The notes under the pieces were generated by a model. The model did not search any database, had not been told where the DNA came from, and saw only the letters and a program-made list of their open reading frames with translations. The position numbers and the translations under genes are program-made. Positions 10,732 to 22,377 of a DNA stretch of 64,000 bases are shown here, piece by piece. The stretch covers positions 62,001 to 126,000 of the forward strand of contig NW_019173960.1 in the NCBI RefSeq assembly GCF_001642475.1, written 5' to 3'. The stretch comes from Fonsecaea monophora. Taxonomy: Eukaryota; Ascomycota; Eurotiomycetes; Chaetothyriales; Herpotrichiellaceae. Position 1 is the stretch's first letter, and each line of letters opens with the position of its first letter.

Positions 10732-12357
10732 TCAGGCTCTCCACGTTGATGATACGGCCTTACCAGCTTCCTCGGAATGTTGCTTGGTGTACGAGAAGGC
10801 TTGAGTGCCCACCACTCTCCTCCCACCAGTCCCGTTCCGCCTGTACCCGTCCTCCCAACTGCCAATCAACGCGCGGATCGCCTCTTCAGCGACCATCACA
10901 CCGCGATTGATGTCCTCGACGCCCGTCCAGCCCGGCACGTGCAGGAAAGCCACTTTGCCAACGCGCTCTGTGGCCTCGTCATCTGAGTCGGACCGCGGCG
11001 GATCTGAAACAGAGGACGAGGAGGCGTTGTTGTTGTTCGCCACCTCGGGTGAAGCTGACGAGGACACCGATTCGGTTTCCTTCTTGTGGCTCGTGGCTTG
11101 CCAATCTCCTCGTCTCTGCGCCTCCAGCCATCTCCGACTCAAGCTCTCAAACAGGGCGTACTCGCAGAGGAACCGGCCGGCGTCGCAAGACAACTTGACC
11201 ACGGCTCTTCTCCGATGCTCGTCCGCCTTGGTCGACGACACGGGCATGTTACTTGTCCCCCACATCAGATTCCTGGGCACGTTTGCTCGTCCGAGTCCGA
11301 TGGGCGTGATCGGGACCGCTCGTGTGGCGCTGGTGGGCGTCTCAGCCTCGTTCACCCCCTTTCCAGAGTTCGCCAATGCCTTGTCCATCTCTCCCGTGCC
11401 CAAGAATCCTCGCTCTCTCAGTCCCCTCTGTACACCGTCCTCCCACCGACTAAGCACGTCGACCTCATCCCATGCGACATATAGCACCTCTGGGATCCCC
11501 TCGGTCCTCCACCGGTTCTCCCCCCAGGTGAAGCCATCGCAGTCGTCCACGTCCTTTATGCGGTAGTTGTCCCTGTGTCCGCGGATCTCGAGGGAGTAGC
11601 AGTCACGTCCGCCGGCCATGCCAATGTGTAGGATGAAATCGGGATTGTGGGTCGCGATGAGGGTGGGTACGGTAGTGGAGACGGTCGAGTACGAAACCCG
11701 GACGGCGGAGGGATGAACGATCAATTTGATCTTGTAGTCTGGTGATTTATGCGGAGTGTCGGTCGATGGCGAGGGATAAAGCTCCTCGGGCAGGGCCGAG
11801 GCGATTAACCATGAGGGGTTTATCAGGAAAGATTTAAATGGCTAAAATGGATCGAGGATGATTATCAGCATGAGGCCTCCAAATAAAGGTACGACAAAAG
11901 GACATGGGTCGGGAAGCCCAGACTCCAGGGTCGAGACGCAAGGCCACAATCCAGGTAGCACAATCGCCTTGCACAGCAGCTCGGGAGGGTATAGATCGAT
12001 AGATCGACTCCATCAACAAGTGCCCTCCCTGCTCCAGCCAGCCGCATCGCCTCGACGAGCTTAAAGGACTCTTCCACGTCGTGCCTCCCGCCTCTCAGCC
12101 ACATTCTATGCTTTGCAGCATCAAATTTGTACAAAGGTTGGAGCTCGGAGCCCGATATCGCGAAAGAAGAGATCTAAACAATCCCCTGATCGACCGATTG
12201 AGAGACAAAAGAGAGAAAAAGAACTTACGCCGAAGCCTGTAACAAGAACCTTGACCTCCCTCAAGGGAGGCGCACCATCTGCTTCAACGCGACCATCGTC
12301 TGCAGCACTGCCATCATGGTGGAGCGGGTCTGGCGTCAAAGGACCAGCGTCGCCCAT
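10732..12357 (-). CDS. Pyroglutamyl peptidase type I (C15 family), fungal long form
   Basis: Two exons, 12357..12229 and 11841..10732, give about 412 residues. The splice joins VLVTGFG to PFKSFLINPSW, restoring the family's N-terminal signature, in phase 0 with GTAAGT donor and TTTTAG acceptor. Family landmarks follow in order: HIGMAGGRDCYSLE with the catalytic Glu near residue 128, FLCEYALFES with the nucleophile Cys near 269, and AFLHVPG with the His near 344. These enzymes remove N-terminal pyroglutamate from peptides in the cytosol. The protein is about twice the length of bacterial forms because of inserts between Glu and Cys (a Gly/Ser/Thr-rich loop) and between Cys and His (a Ser/Asn/Asp-rich loop), which is usual in filamentous fungi. 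The 387-nt intron is unusually long for this window. Confidence 0.88.
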
Positions 12358-14099
12358 TGTTTTAACGTTGGGGTATAAAAAAAACCTGTTGTTTAGGAAG
12401 GATGATAATGATATTTTGTCAATCTGTTCGTGTGTTCCCGTGTGTGCTTTTGAGTCCTCAAATCCTTATCGGACGGACCCCGCGTGTTCGGACGAGACTT
12501 GTGCTCGCTCGCTCGGCTCTTCCTTGCGACTGCGGGGACGCGAGATCTCTCGGATTATGTTCTCCGGTCAGTCGCAAAGTCAACGAGGTAGATGTGTGCG
12601 CAGGTAGCGACGCTGCTAGAGGGGTCTGGAAGGGGAAATCGGTAGAAGTTCGAGTGGGATTGATTTATTAAGAGGGAGGCGGGTAGGCGAGTGGTTTCCG
12701 ACTTCGGGAGTTGATGAAGTGGTGAAACAAAAAAGTAACACCACCGCAGTCGCACGTAGAGGGGTATGTGTGGTGTCTCTGTCTGTCTCTCTCCGTACGT
12801 GTGTGTATATGTGTGTATGCGTTCTCTTTTCTCTCCCTCCTCTTTTACAAATTCGTCGATCGATCGAGTGAGTGAGTGAGTGGAGGAAGAGCACGCGCAC
12901 CAGCCGGCCGGATATATCCGTTGGTCCCAAGCGCTGGGTGGTGTGGTGTGGTGTTTTTCTGTCCTTCCCTGGAACAGGTTTGAGGAGATACACCGATAAA
13001 TAGAGAGAGATCAGGATCACCGCGAATCCTGTTTTGTTTCGCTCCACTCAGTCAATGTCAGCAGAGTGTGAAGGCTGCATCGTGCGACCAAGTCTAGTCG
13101 GTGTGTCAGTCAATCGGTTTCAACGCTTGGAGTGAGTTTTGTCGGCCCCGCGCGCGGCCGCCGGATGTGATGGGGAGCACAGAGGATAAGATCGAGAAGC
13201 CAAATTCATCCACTTCGAGAGCTACGAGTAGCTATGTGATATGTATCAGGGAGTAGGTAGATAGGTACGTAGGTAAGTATGTGCGAGGGTGGCCGGCACA
13301 ATGTACGTGAGAGAGTTATAGGTATTATTGACCAAAAAGAAATATATAAAAGATCAGAGTCGGACGGTATCTGCCAGATTATTATTACCTATCATCAAAC
13401 AAACTCGGTTTTCCCCTTCGGGCTGCCCCAGGGCGAGAGAGAGGCGGGACAATTTTTCTTTCCTTCCCTTTTCGCAAGGGCGGTTGTTGGAAAGCTGTGG
13501 AGAAAACTGAAAGTCAATGTCATCATCATGAGATCGGCGCAACGTGCGTGCCTTGGTGCGTTGGAGAAAAAAGACAAAACTCGGGGTCGATAATGCGGGT
13601 TGATGGTTGCCTCCTACTCCTCCACATCCGTTGGATCCTCTTCCTCCTGCTCCTGCGTGATCCCTCGTGTGTGTGCCCTTTAGCAGACACATATCTGCTT
13701 TTCTGTACTGTACTCAGCACACACTGTCTACTCGTACATGAGGCATCAACCAAACCCTCCGCATCTCCAAACGGTGGCCACGCCGACAACAAGCAATCGA
13801 GTGCTCGATATCAACTACATCTACAATTGCTGCTTGGAACGAGATGAATTCTGGGATTATTTGCTTTCTCGGTGTCATTGTCATTGTTCACTCTCGCTCA
13901 AAAAGCGCTCTAGTATGTGGGTCTCTGTGTCATGCGCCCTTTGCAAATCCATGTCTCTCGAGAAATACCACCCTGTTCGTGACTTTCCAACATTATCCCT
14001 TATCCAAAATTGCACAAGCCCCCCAACGCCTCGCTCAGTTCGATCCTCCTATATCTTTGAAGTCCATCTGAGGAATAAATGAAATCAAAACTAGGTCCA
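12358..14099. other. Intergenic, promoter of the peptidase gene
   Basis: About 1.7 kb between the peptidase start and the BUB1-type kinase stop. It contains CT/GA-rich runs, a (GAGT)4 repeat at 12866-12881 and GTAG-type short repeats near 13250-13275. No frame shows family resemblance. Confidence 0.45.
12866..12881. repeat. Microsatellite (GAGT)4
   Basis: Four tandem copies of GAGT lie in a GA-rich promoter-like stretch. Confidence 0.7.
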
Positions 14100-17000
14100 T
14101 CACTTCGTGCAAACCAACCGTTCCATCCGTCTCAAGCTCGCTCTCAGATCCCGACCACCTCGCTCGCCCTCATCCACCAGCCACTTCTCCATCATCACCC
14201 TCACTCTTTTCAAATTCCCCTGAATCGGCATTTCTTCCCCATCGGCCACGCAGCCCGGGTTCAACAATGTCGCAAACACATCTCCCCAAATATCCTTCTC
14301 CCAGTATCGCTTGAGGTTCTCCTTCAATTTCCATTCCTTCTTTTGACCCGGACCTGCGAGCGTACTGCCTCCAGCTGGGATTGTCTCGATGTATTTACCG
14401 AACAACAACGAGTGGATCACCCCCGCTGCCCCGTGATAGTCAATTTGCCACTTCCAGGGTCGACATTCGCGGATTTCGGTACAGTCCTGAGGACAAGAAG
14501 GCCAGTCGGCGATGAACTGTGCTGTGGGCTTGAACATGCGTGTATCGATGCCGCGGCCAAAGTCAATCAGTCTCAGGCCCCGAGATTGCCACCCGTGATG
14601 TCCCTCCGCCTGGAATGGCGCTGTCAGATCCATGGTGGTATCGAAGCGCACGAGGCAATTGTCACCCTTCAAGTCGCCGTGGAGGATGCCCACACGATGG
14701 AGGTCCTCCAGGGTCCGCAGAAGCTCGACACTGAACCACATAGCCACCACTTCGTCTAAACCCTCGGCAGGTTTACCGGCTTTGACATTCTCGCTCCGTG
14801 CCATATTGATCAGGTCGAGCAATGTCCCTTGCGGGCTGTAAGAGAGGACGAGGTAGGCTTCATCGCGGTAGAGATGGCATTCGTGAGCGAGGATGATGGA
14901 CTGCATGCTTCGCGCGGCCGAACCGAGGCGCTGTTTGATCAAGCGGACGATGTGGAATTCCCAGACCAGTGTGCCCGGCGGGGACTCGGTCTTGAGAGCT
15001 TCAAGCGGTTGACGGGATGAATCAGTAAGCTGAGACGACGGTGGTGTCTTGTTCTCCTTGTCATGCTCGTCTGCGTCTTCATTCTCGGCTGGGTCGTAAC
15101 TATCGACCAGATACACCGGCGCAAACGCCCCCTCGCCCAGTTCTCGCTTGACTGCGTAAACTCGGGTTGTCTCACCGAATTTGAGGATCGGGGGAACTGC
15201 TTTGGTCGGGGGTTTCTCGTTCTGACTCTTTCTGGGACTGAATTTCACTTTTGACTTTGCTTGTTTTTCAGCGTAAGACTTCAAGGCAGGATAGCGTCCA
15301 AGAGTGATGCTCGAATGATCATAATACCCCTTTTGGGTGGAGAGGGGAGGGTAGACAGAGGTAAGGATCTGGTTTCGGACTGCATCGTCGCACGGATTGC
15401 ATTGTAGGTCTGGGATGATTGGGCCTTTTTGAATCTTTGACAGGGGTGATCTGACAGTCGGTTTCGCTGGCAAAGCTGGAGTCTTGAAGGTCTCCTCATT
15501 CGTGGTGGCCAGGGGAACGGGCGAGGAATATGGGTCCGTCGGCTTGCGGGGTCCTTTCTTCTGTGGTGAGGATGTGATGAGCTCATCCTCGGTCGCGCCA
15601 GTCTCACAGTATTTTCTTTTCGCCGCTGGGGAAGCAGACGTTGGCGTCGCAAGCTCCTGCTGCGGGCTGCTCAGGAACAGATCCTCAACCCCGAGTTTCG
15701 ACGGGCTCTCGTACTTGGACTTGCTAGGGGTCTTGGACTCGAAGTATCCGGGTGCGTTGAAAACAGTCGACGGGGCAAGTGAAGATTCAGTTCGCTCTGC
15801 GATTGGTGTCATGAACGGCATCTTGTTTTGTGCCAGCATCGCCGGGTCACGGTAAGGTCGAATCGGCGTCGGCTCATAGTCGATAGGAGGAATGGGGATA
15901 AAGCGAGGTTTGTGTGAGATCTCTTGATGTTCGGGGAACTGGATGTCAACTGGGGTGGCGAGGGCGACATCGTTGGCAACGGCATCATTGTTCAAAGCCT
16001 CGAGATCTTCCGCTCGCTCATCCATTATTGCGGCCTGGTCTGCAGACAGGGCAGCAGTGACATCTTGCACAACATTGATATCCCCAGCGTCTGCCGCACC
16101 CTCATCGATGTCACCCGCCATCATGGCAATGGCTTTGGTGTCCAGGTCGTCAAAGTTGCCCTCAGCAATGGCAGCAATCGCTTGGGTGTCAAACCCTCCA
16201 AACCCAGAAGTCTGCGTTTGGTTCTGGCTGGACGAGTCCATGTTCTCTGTCATGTCCTCTGAATGATCTCTGGTTTTGGCTCTCCTTTGATTCTTGGTCG
16301 AGCTCGCTTTGTCCTTGACACTGGAAACATGTGCTAAATCAAGATGTGGCACGTGTTTGCTGGTGGTGAAGTCGGACCAAGGAGAGACGCTTTCAGACTG
16401 ACTTTGACTTTGTGAGGATTTTCTGATGGATGCTAATGTATCGTCACCAAATTCACTACTAGGAGCCGACACTCGACCGGTTCCTGTGCTCTCGGCGTCA
16501 CCTGTAGTGCTATACCCATCGTCTACTTCCCCTTCAGTGAAATCGGTCTCATCGCCACTCTGACTATCCTCTCTGGTTGCTGCTGGTCTGCGGATTGGCT
16601 GGTTGAACATATCGTATATCTCGTTCGTGGCAGCCTTCGAGTGAAACGTCATGGTTGGCTCTTGCGAGGAATTTTTGCGCTTCAACTTCTTGCCGGTGGG
16701 TGATTCCAGTCGAGTCTTGACTGTCTGCGTCTCCTGTTTGACTTCTCTGATCTTCATCTTCCTCTCCTTCTGTTTCGACGGCTTGGATGTCGGCTGAGAA
16801 TCTGACTGTGGCATACCGACCATAGATTGGGTCGACACATCGTGAACACTGAGGCTGGAGGTGGCACCGCTGTTCAGGTCGATCTTATCGGGGAACGAGT
16901 GTGTAAGATTCTCAATATCCTCCGGCTCTCGAGACTTGTTGATCTTCGACCTCACGTTCATCGAGGCATTGGCGGCAGTTGGTTTTAACGAAGTTCCTTC

Positions 17001-18361
17001 TTCTCGTGGTCTCCAGTCCTTCTGGGCCCAGCCTCGAGACATGGCTCGAAGCTCCTCGAAGCTGAATTCTTGGTCAGTGTCGGCGGGGTAGATAGCTTCA
17101 AGGTCTACGATGACTCGTTCAGCTCGACCGGTGCGTGGATTGACGACTTGATGCGATTGCTGTGCGTCTTGGTTTGACAGCGACCGTGCGGATTGTCCCT
17201 GTGTTCGTGATGCCTAGGGTTCCACGAAATCGGTCAGTCACTCTATCATCAAGAGGAAGAACAAGACCAAAGTCTTGATAGTAGTCCAAAAGTTCAGATT
17301 GTATTGATTGGCACTAGACATGGAAAAAAGGTCAATCATACCGGATCCTTGAATATTTCCATTTTTGGGACCGACCCGACTCTCCCTCCAGCCTTCAACT
17401 TCTCTCCCGCCCATGATCGAGCCTCGATAGTGTTCTCCTTCTTGCGATCCTTCATTGACCCGATGGTATCCCAACCTTTCGTGGTGTTTGTACTTAATTG
17501 CTGCTGTTGAGCATTATCGGCATCCGAGAAGATGGCCATTTTGGGCTTGCCGGAGCGCGACATTGGTGCAGAGCTGGCACTTATCCCATTCCTCTGCCGT
17601 GCTGCTTGTGGGTCGTCACCCCGGTGGGCAGAAGCAAACGGATCAACCTTGGCGGCAAGGGCCGGGCGAACAGTGGGCAGCGCAGGGGAGCTGGGCTCAT
17701 CGTCTGCTTGCGGCCTGGCATCGAATCGCTGCTGGAACTGAGCGTATTTCCGGGTCAGTCTTTCCGTGGGTCTGGCCTCCCGCTCAATGCCCAGCTTATA
17801 TACTTCATCCGCTTGTGCCCATCTGCCTGCGGTTTCCAGCCATGCCGCAAACTCTTCATAGAACAGCCCAAGTCCCTCACCGATACCGTGTCGAGCAAGG
17901 AACGCAAAGGTCTCTCTGGGTGTGTCCGAGAATAAGCGGATATAATGCAGCCACAATTTCAAGTAGCGCGGGTCATTCTTGTAGTGGTTTGTGGTGAGAA
18001 AAGCCTTCGTGGCTCGCTCCAGCAGCGGCAGAAGCTGAGATTGAGGTGTTGATTGGGCTGATGGGTATGCATTCAGCGTCCATTTGACATATCGGTCATA
18101 AATATCGAGAGGGTCGTCCGAATCCGCTATCGATTGGAGTTCGATTTCATATTCTTGTCGGATGGCGTCGTTGAGTGTTTTTGTCTCTTCCAAAGTCGGA
18201 GTTGCGCTTGCGCCTAAACCCCTGGAGGAGGAAAGAGGCGACAGTATTGAGGCAAGCTGCTTGACTGATCGGCCGCCAGGGAGAGACTGGATGTTTTCCT
18301 TGTGGGTTTCTATAATGTCGAAATTAATGAGGTCGCTGTCTGCGGCGACAGGTGCGGCCAT
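14100..18361 (-). CDS. bub1: Spindle-checkpoint kinase Bub1 with Mad3 features (MadBub type)
   Basis: Two exons, 18361..17342 and 17213..14100, spliced in phase 0, give about 1377 residues. The N-terminus has a KEN box at 21-23 and the Mad3/BUB1 TPR-like domain at about 66-212, including LWLHYIRL and the YEEFA segment. A second KEN lies at 308-310, followed by a WAGEKL...PKMEIFKD stretch resembling the Bub3-binding region. A long disordered acidic/Ser-rich middle leads to a C-terminal kinase domain: glycine loop GEGAFAPVYLV, HGDLKGDN with catalytic Asp near 1187, and DFG with Asp near 1224. Kinase residues therefore look intact. Bub1 acts at kinetochores with Bub3 and phosphorylates histone H2A; KEN boxes belong to Mad3/BubR1, which inhibits APC/C-Cdc20. 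Both roles may reside in this one protein. Confidence 0.92.
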
Positions 18362-18738
18362 TGCTGCTGTCGTAGTGTCTGCACTGTCTATCCTGTGTCC
18401 GTTAATATGCGGTCGTGCAAGGTCTGCTGTCGCCAACAAAGGGATGTAATGCAGACGAGAAGAGATGCAGATGAAGTCAGTTGATTGGGCAACGTGCTGG
18501 CCATGTCAACAAACAAGCCGCTAGAAACGCTTCCGAACTTTAGCCGAAGCTTCCACATCCACCACATCCCCACGCCCGCACGAGTTGTAACTTCAACGCC
18601 TACTCGGCAAATGGAACGCCTGAAACAAGGTGAGCGAACAAGAGAAGCATCAGCTCGTTGCTTCATCTACTCCATTACCTCTTTCTCTCTGTTGCTACCG
18701 TTTCGCTGACTACGTGTGCACTGGTATACAGCCAGGCC
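18362..18738. promoter_or_regulatory. Divergent promoter between bub1 and the small membrane protein
   Basis: The two start codons face away from each other across 377 nt, so this short segment must hold both promoters. No specific binding site could be named. Confidence 0.5.
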
Positions 18739-19280
18739 ATGGCTATCTCTGCACTTCCAGTCTGGCCGCTGGTCCTCTTTGGCATCTTGGAACCTGCGTC
18801 GCTGTACGTTTCTTGCCCACTTTCGGGATCGATAGTGCTCTTTGCTGACATGTAGGTACGGAGGACAGGACGTGGGCCTATTTCATCACCCTTTTCCAGC
18901 CTCAACAGTACTATGCCGACCAAGCGCCCAACACTACCATAACGGATCTTCTCTTCACTCCAAATGCCCTCTCCCTGACTCTCCAGTTGGGCAATGTCTT
19001 TCTTCTCCTCGCCGCAATGGCGGTCATCTGCTGCTTTACCACCCACGCTGAGATTGCAAGGAGGTATTTGATTGCGGTGGCTCTGGCCGACTTGGGTCAC
19101 ATATATTCTATTTACTGCGCGCTTGGGGATAAGGTGTTCTGGGACCTGAACCAGTGGAACGTGATGATATATTCGAATATTGGAGTCAGTGCGTTCTTGC
19201 ATGTGAACAGGTTGATGACTGTGACTGGGATGTTCGGGCGGCTAGGGACTCGCGAGAATGCCGCCAAAAAGAACAGATAG
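18739..19280 (+). CDS. Small multi-pass membrane protein, DUF7704-like
   Basis: Two exons, 18739..18803 and 18869..19280, give about 158 residues. The chosen 65-nt intron (donor GTACGT, acceptor GACAG) joins ILEPASL to TWAYFITLFQPQQYY, which gives a continuous family-like start; other acceptors a few nt upstream shift the frame. Hydrophobic segments occur at about residues 8-32, 55-80, 85-105 and near 125-140, consistent with a four-helix membrane protein. The pattern LPxWPLxLFGxLEP plus a QxYY motif is that of the uncharacterised fungal DUF7704 family, which is often found near oxidoreductase genes. No function is known. Confidence 0.7.
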
Positions 19281-19296
19281 AAGCAGGAATCAGAGC

Positions 19297-19330
19297 AGGA
19301 AAAGACGTTTACCAGGAAAAGACGTTTACG
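19297..19330. repeat. 17-bp perfect tandem duplication
   Basis: The unit caggaaaagacgtttac occurs at 19297-19313 and again at 19314-19330, immediately 3' of the membrane-protein stop and in the likely shared 3' region with the ribosomal protein S4 gene. Confidence 0.85.
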
Positions 19331-19522
19331 AGATCTTTTAGGTATCTTGGCATTGCCTTTTCAGCCATATGGGCCGAAGGTTCTCGGGGTATCTCTGCCC
19401 TGAGCATACAGTGGCACGAATTTTGCGTTTGTGTTCTGCACAAAAGACATTTCTTCTCCAAGGATCCTCTCCTCCATGCCTCCCCAGAAGCCGGACGCCT
19501 GCTTCGAACGAGTAAAGACACT

Positions 19523-20548
19523 CTACACTCGGGGGTTGGCCAATTGGACAGCACGGCGGCGGTCTCTCTCTTCGGCAATGGACAACTGTAGAAGCACCGT
19601 AAGCATGAGCCAAGCGAGGAGATGCATGTGAGACTTACCTTGACACCTTTGCCCTTGGGCAGACTGATCCACGGCTTCTCCTTGCCAATGATGAAAACGT
19701 TGCTCTCTCGGGTTGCAAATGAGTTGTCAATTGCATCCTTGATGTGAACAATGTTGAAGCCACCGTCGTGTCTCTCACGGTGAGTGATGACACCAACACG
19801 GCCCATGTTACGACCACCAGTGACCATGGCGATCACACCAGTGTCGAATCGGATGAAGTCGGTAATTTTTCCAGAGGTGAGGTCAATCTTGACAGTGTCG
19901 TTGACCTTAATAGCCGGATCGGGGTATCGGATACTATTAATCCACGTCAGCTTCTTGATTATATTATATATTTTTCCAACCAAAGCTTGGCCCAACGGCT
20001 GATAGATGCAGGCGTGTGAACTTACGTGCGAGCATCATGCGTAACCAAGTATGGGATTCCTCCTTTGCCAACTTGTACTCTCTTGACCTTGCCGAGTTTG
20101 TATTCCGCCTCAGCTTGTTCGATGCGGTGGATGGCGAAGCGCCCTTTGGTATCGTAGACGAGACGGAAGTGCTCTCCAGTCTTCTCAATCGAGATGACAT
20201 CCATGTAGCCCGCAGGGTAGGTGATGTCGGTGCGGACCTTGCCATCGACCTTGATGAGGCGCTGCATCAGAATGGCCATGGTCTCGCGATTGTTTAGGGA
20301 GTACTTGAGGCGGTTGCGGAGGAAGACGATCAAAGGAAGGCAGTCACGGCTTTTCTGTACATTTTTTTGTCCTTGTTAGCATTTCCAACAGTCAATGCGC
20401 AATGCAAAAGCCAGAAGATGCTTGGAGGGGGAAGACGAACGTGAGGCCCAGGGGATGCCTTGGGAGCATAGGCACCCGAGAGCTTGTCCAAAAGCCAGTG
20501 CGAGGGCGCACTGAGGCGCTTCTGATGCTTCTTTGGACCGCGACCCAT
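19523..20548 (-). CDS. rps4: 40S ribosomal protein S4 (eS4)
   Basis: Four exons, 20548..20441, 20354..20026, 19933..19639 and 19585..19523, with introns of 86, 92 and 53 nt, give 264 residues, the normal size. The protein opens MGRGPKKHQKRL and carries SHWLLDKLSG, the S4-like RNA-binding stretch LRNRLKYSLNNRE, KVRTDITYPAGYMDVI, the VTHDARTIRYPDP segment and a C-terminal KOW region (GGRNMGRVGVITHRERH). All junctions restore residues conserved from yeast to man. It is a structural component of the small ribosomal subunit. The multi-intron layout is typical of fungal ribosomal protein genes. Its 3' end faces the DUF7704-like gene with 242 nt between stops. Confidence 0.97.
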
Positions 20549-21327
20549 CTTGACTTGATTTTTGGATGTAGAGAGAGAAAGGTGACAATCCGCGTAAGGT
20601 CTGTGAGTGCGGACGGTGGAAAAGAATAATTGGAATTTGGTTGTGGCCCTTGCCAAGATTTATCGCGACTAGCCTATTTTGGGACGTGATCTTGGAAAGA
20701 CAGAGGATTGTGTCATTTGAAAACCCAATTCGCTGCCAAGCCACGTCAAGTACCGAGTAGGGTTCCGAATATAGAAGATGCCACAGCTCAGGATCATGGA
20801 CATCTATTGTGACAAGGTATGTATTAAGTCGGACTAACTAATCTGATGTCCTGCTTTGTCGCCCGGGAATTTCTCGACTATATCGGTAGTGCGACAACAA
20901 GATCAGCGACCACTTATGTACTTCGCAAGTGAGATCCTCGGAAATGGCTATTCAACATTTGTCTCTTTGATCCTGCAACTCGCGGCTGTTTTTGCTTTGA
21001 GACAGCTATGGAGGATTTTCTTAGTGTTTGTGATGGACATTGATTTTGATTGCGTTTAAGGGTTTGTCTGACAGCATGTCGGTGGTGGCGCAACTGTAAA
21101 AAGATTCGATAGCCTCTGAAACTTCTTTGTGGCGGTGTCTTGCAGATGATCCCGGTCGTATCATCTTGTGATATTGCTCGCACTGCGTCACAAGCGAGGA
21201 CGGTACTCGACTGGTGGACAGCAGATTTGACTGTACAGAAGCTTTGTGTCAGATGCTTCAATAGTCCCGGTTTCAGGCATAGACCGCCATGGGACCGCTG
21301 ATGAACGACCCGCTCGACTGGAATTGA
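20549..21327. other. Intergenic, promoter of rps4 and 3' flank of the methyltransferase gene
   Basis: About 780 nt without a supported gene. I could not identify a canonical Homol-D type box for the ribosomal gene with confidence. Confidence 0.4.
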
Positions 21328-22377
21328 TTATCCAGGCTTCTTTCCCCACACAAAGTGGAAATGGACATAAAGATGAAGCCTGGGGTTGATCAAATCCTGC
21401 TTGACTCGCTGAATCGTGACCAGGGCTTGGTCGATGCTGTAGCCCAAGATCCTCGTGAACATGGCCAATGTGAATGGCTCGACAGCATCGACAAATTGCG
21501 CGCGGTAATATGTTCCAAGCTCCTTGTACCTCTTCCCTCTGGCCCAGGGACCAATGGGACACCTGTATACCTCCTCATGGATGTCGACAAATCCGGCTTC
21601 CTGCATGTAGTTCTTCAATTTGTTTGCGGTTTTCAGTTCCTTGCCGAATCGCTTGCTCCCTTCGTTCATCTCCTCGACCCAATTCTTCAGATAGATAGCC
21701 TGGTCAAGAGTATCATCGTCGGAATACACATGGCAGTGATACTCCTGCATCTCCATCCATCCACCCGGAGTCAAGTGAGACAAAGCCTGGGCAAACAACC
21801 GGGGCCAGTCGGCAACGCTGCCGCAGAGTGACCGCCCATGGATATAATCGAAATGCTCCGAGGGAGGATACGCCCACTCGCTTTCGAAATCGTCAACATA
21901 AAACTTGCAATTGGGAGGCACCCAGCCGGGCTGAATCGGGCTGAGATCAGTGCCAACGATGGTGGCGCCGGGAAAGTCATCAGCAAACTCGATGCACCAA
22001 AGACCGGTGCCACAGCCCATGTCGAGGACACGCTGAGGCTGGTTCAATGGGGCGCGAGATAAAGAGCCCCCCAGAATTAGTTTATAGATGTGGTGAAGCA
22101 TATCTAGCCGTGCTTGCTCATCTTCGTCGTTGGGTAAGATATACTGGCCTTCGCGATAGGCGTGGTACCGCCGGCCATTCTCATACCGGTAGTTGAGAAC
22201 CGAGCTTGCCAACGAAGCTGACCAGGACCCTGCAACAGAGCTGCCGTAGCCTGAATCTCCATCACTGGGGTCAGACTAGACCTCTATTAGCACTACTTGG
22301 GATAGGGTTAGATGATAACGAACATCAGCTTCCAAATCTGGCTCGTGGTGCTGGTCGCCAGTGATTGTGTGGCACAT
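21328..22377 (-). CDS. LaeA-like SAM-dependent methyltransferase
   Basis: Two exons, 22377..22324 and 22275..21328, with a 48-nt intron in phase 0, give about 333 residues. The first exon encodes MCHTITGDQHHEPDLEAD and is needed because the long frame has no ATG at its 5' end. The N-terminal stretch ENGRRYHAYREGQYILPND is the hallmark of the fungal LaeA-like (TAM/Methyltransf_23) group. It is followed by the SAM-binding motif VLDMGCGTG at about 101-109, an acidic motif TDLSPIQP, a substrate-side stretch HGRSLCGSVADWP and GGWMEMQEY. Family members act as small-molecule or regulatory methyltransferases; LaeA itself binds velvet proteins. Close LaeA identity is not claimed. It diverges from the P450 gene. 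Confidence 0.88.
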
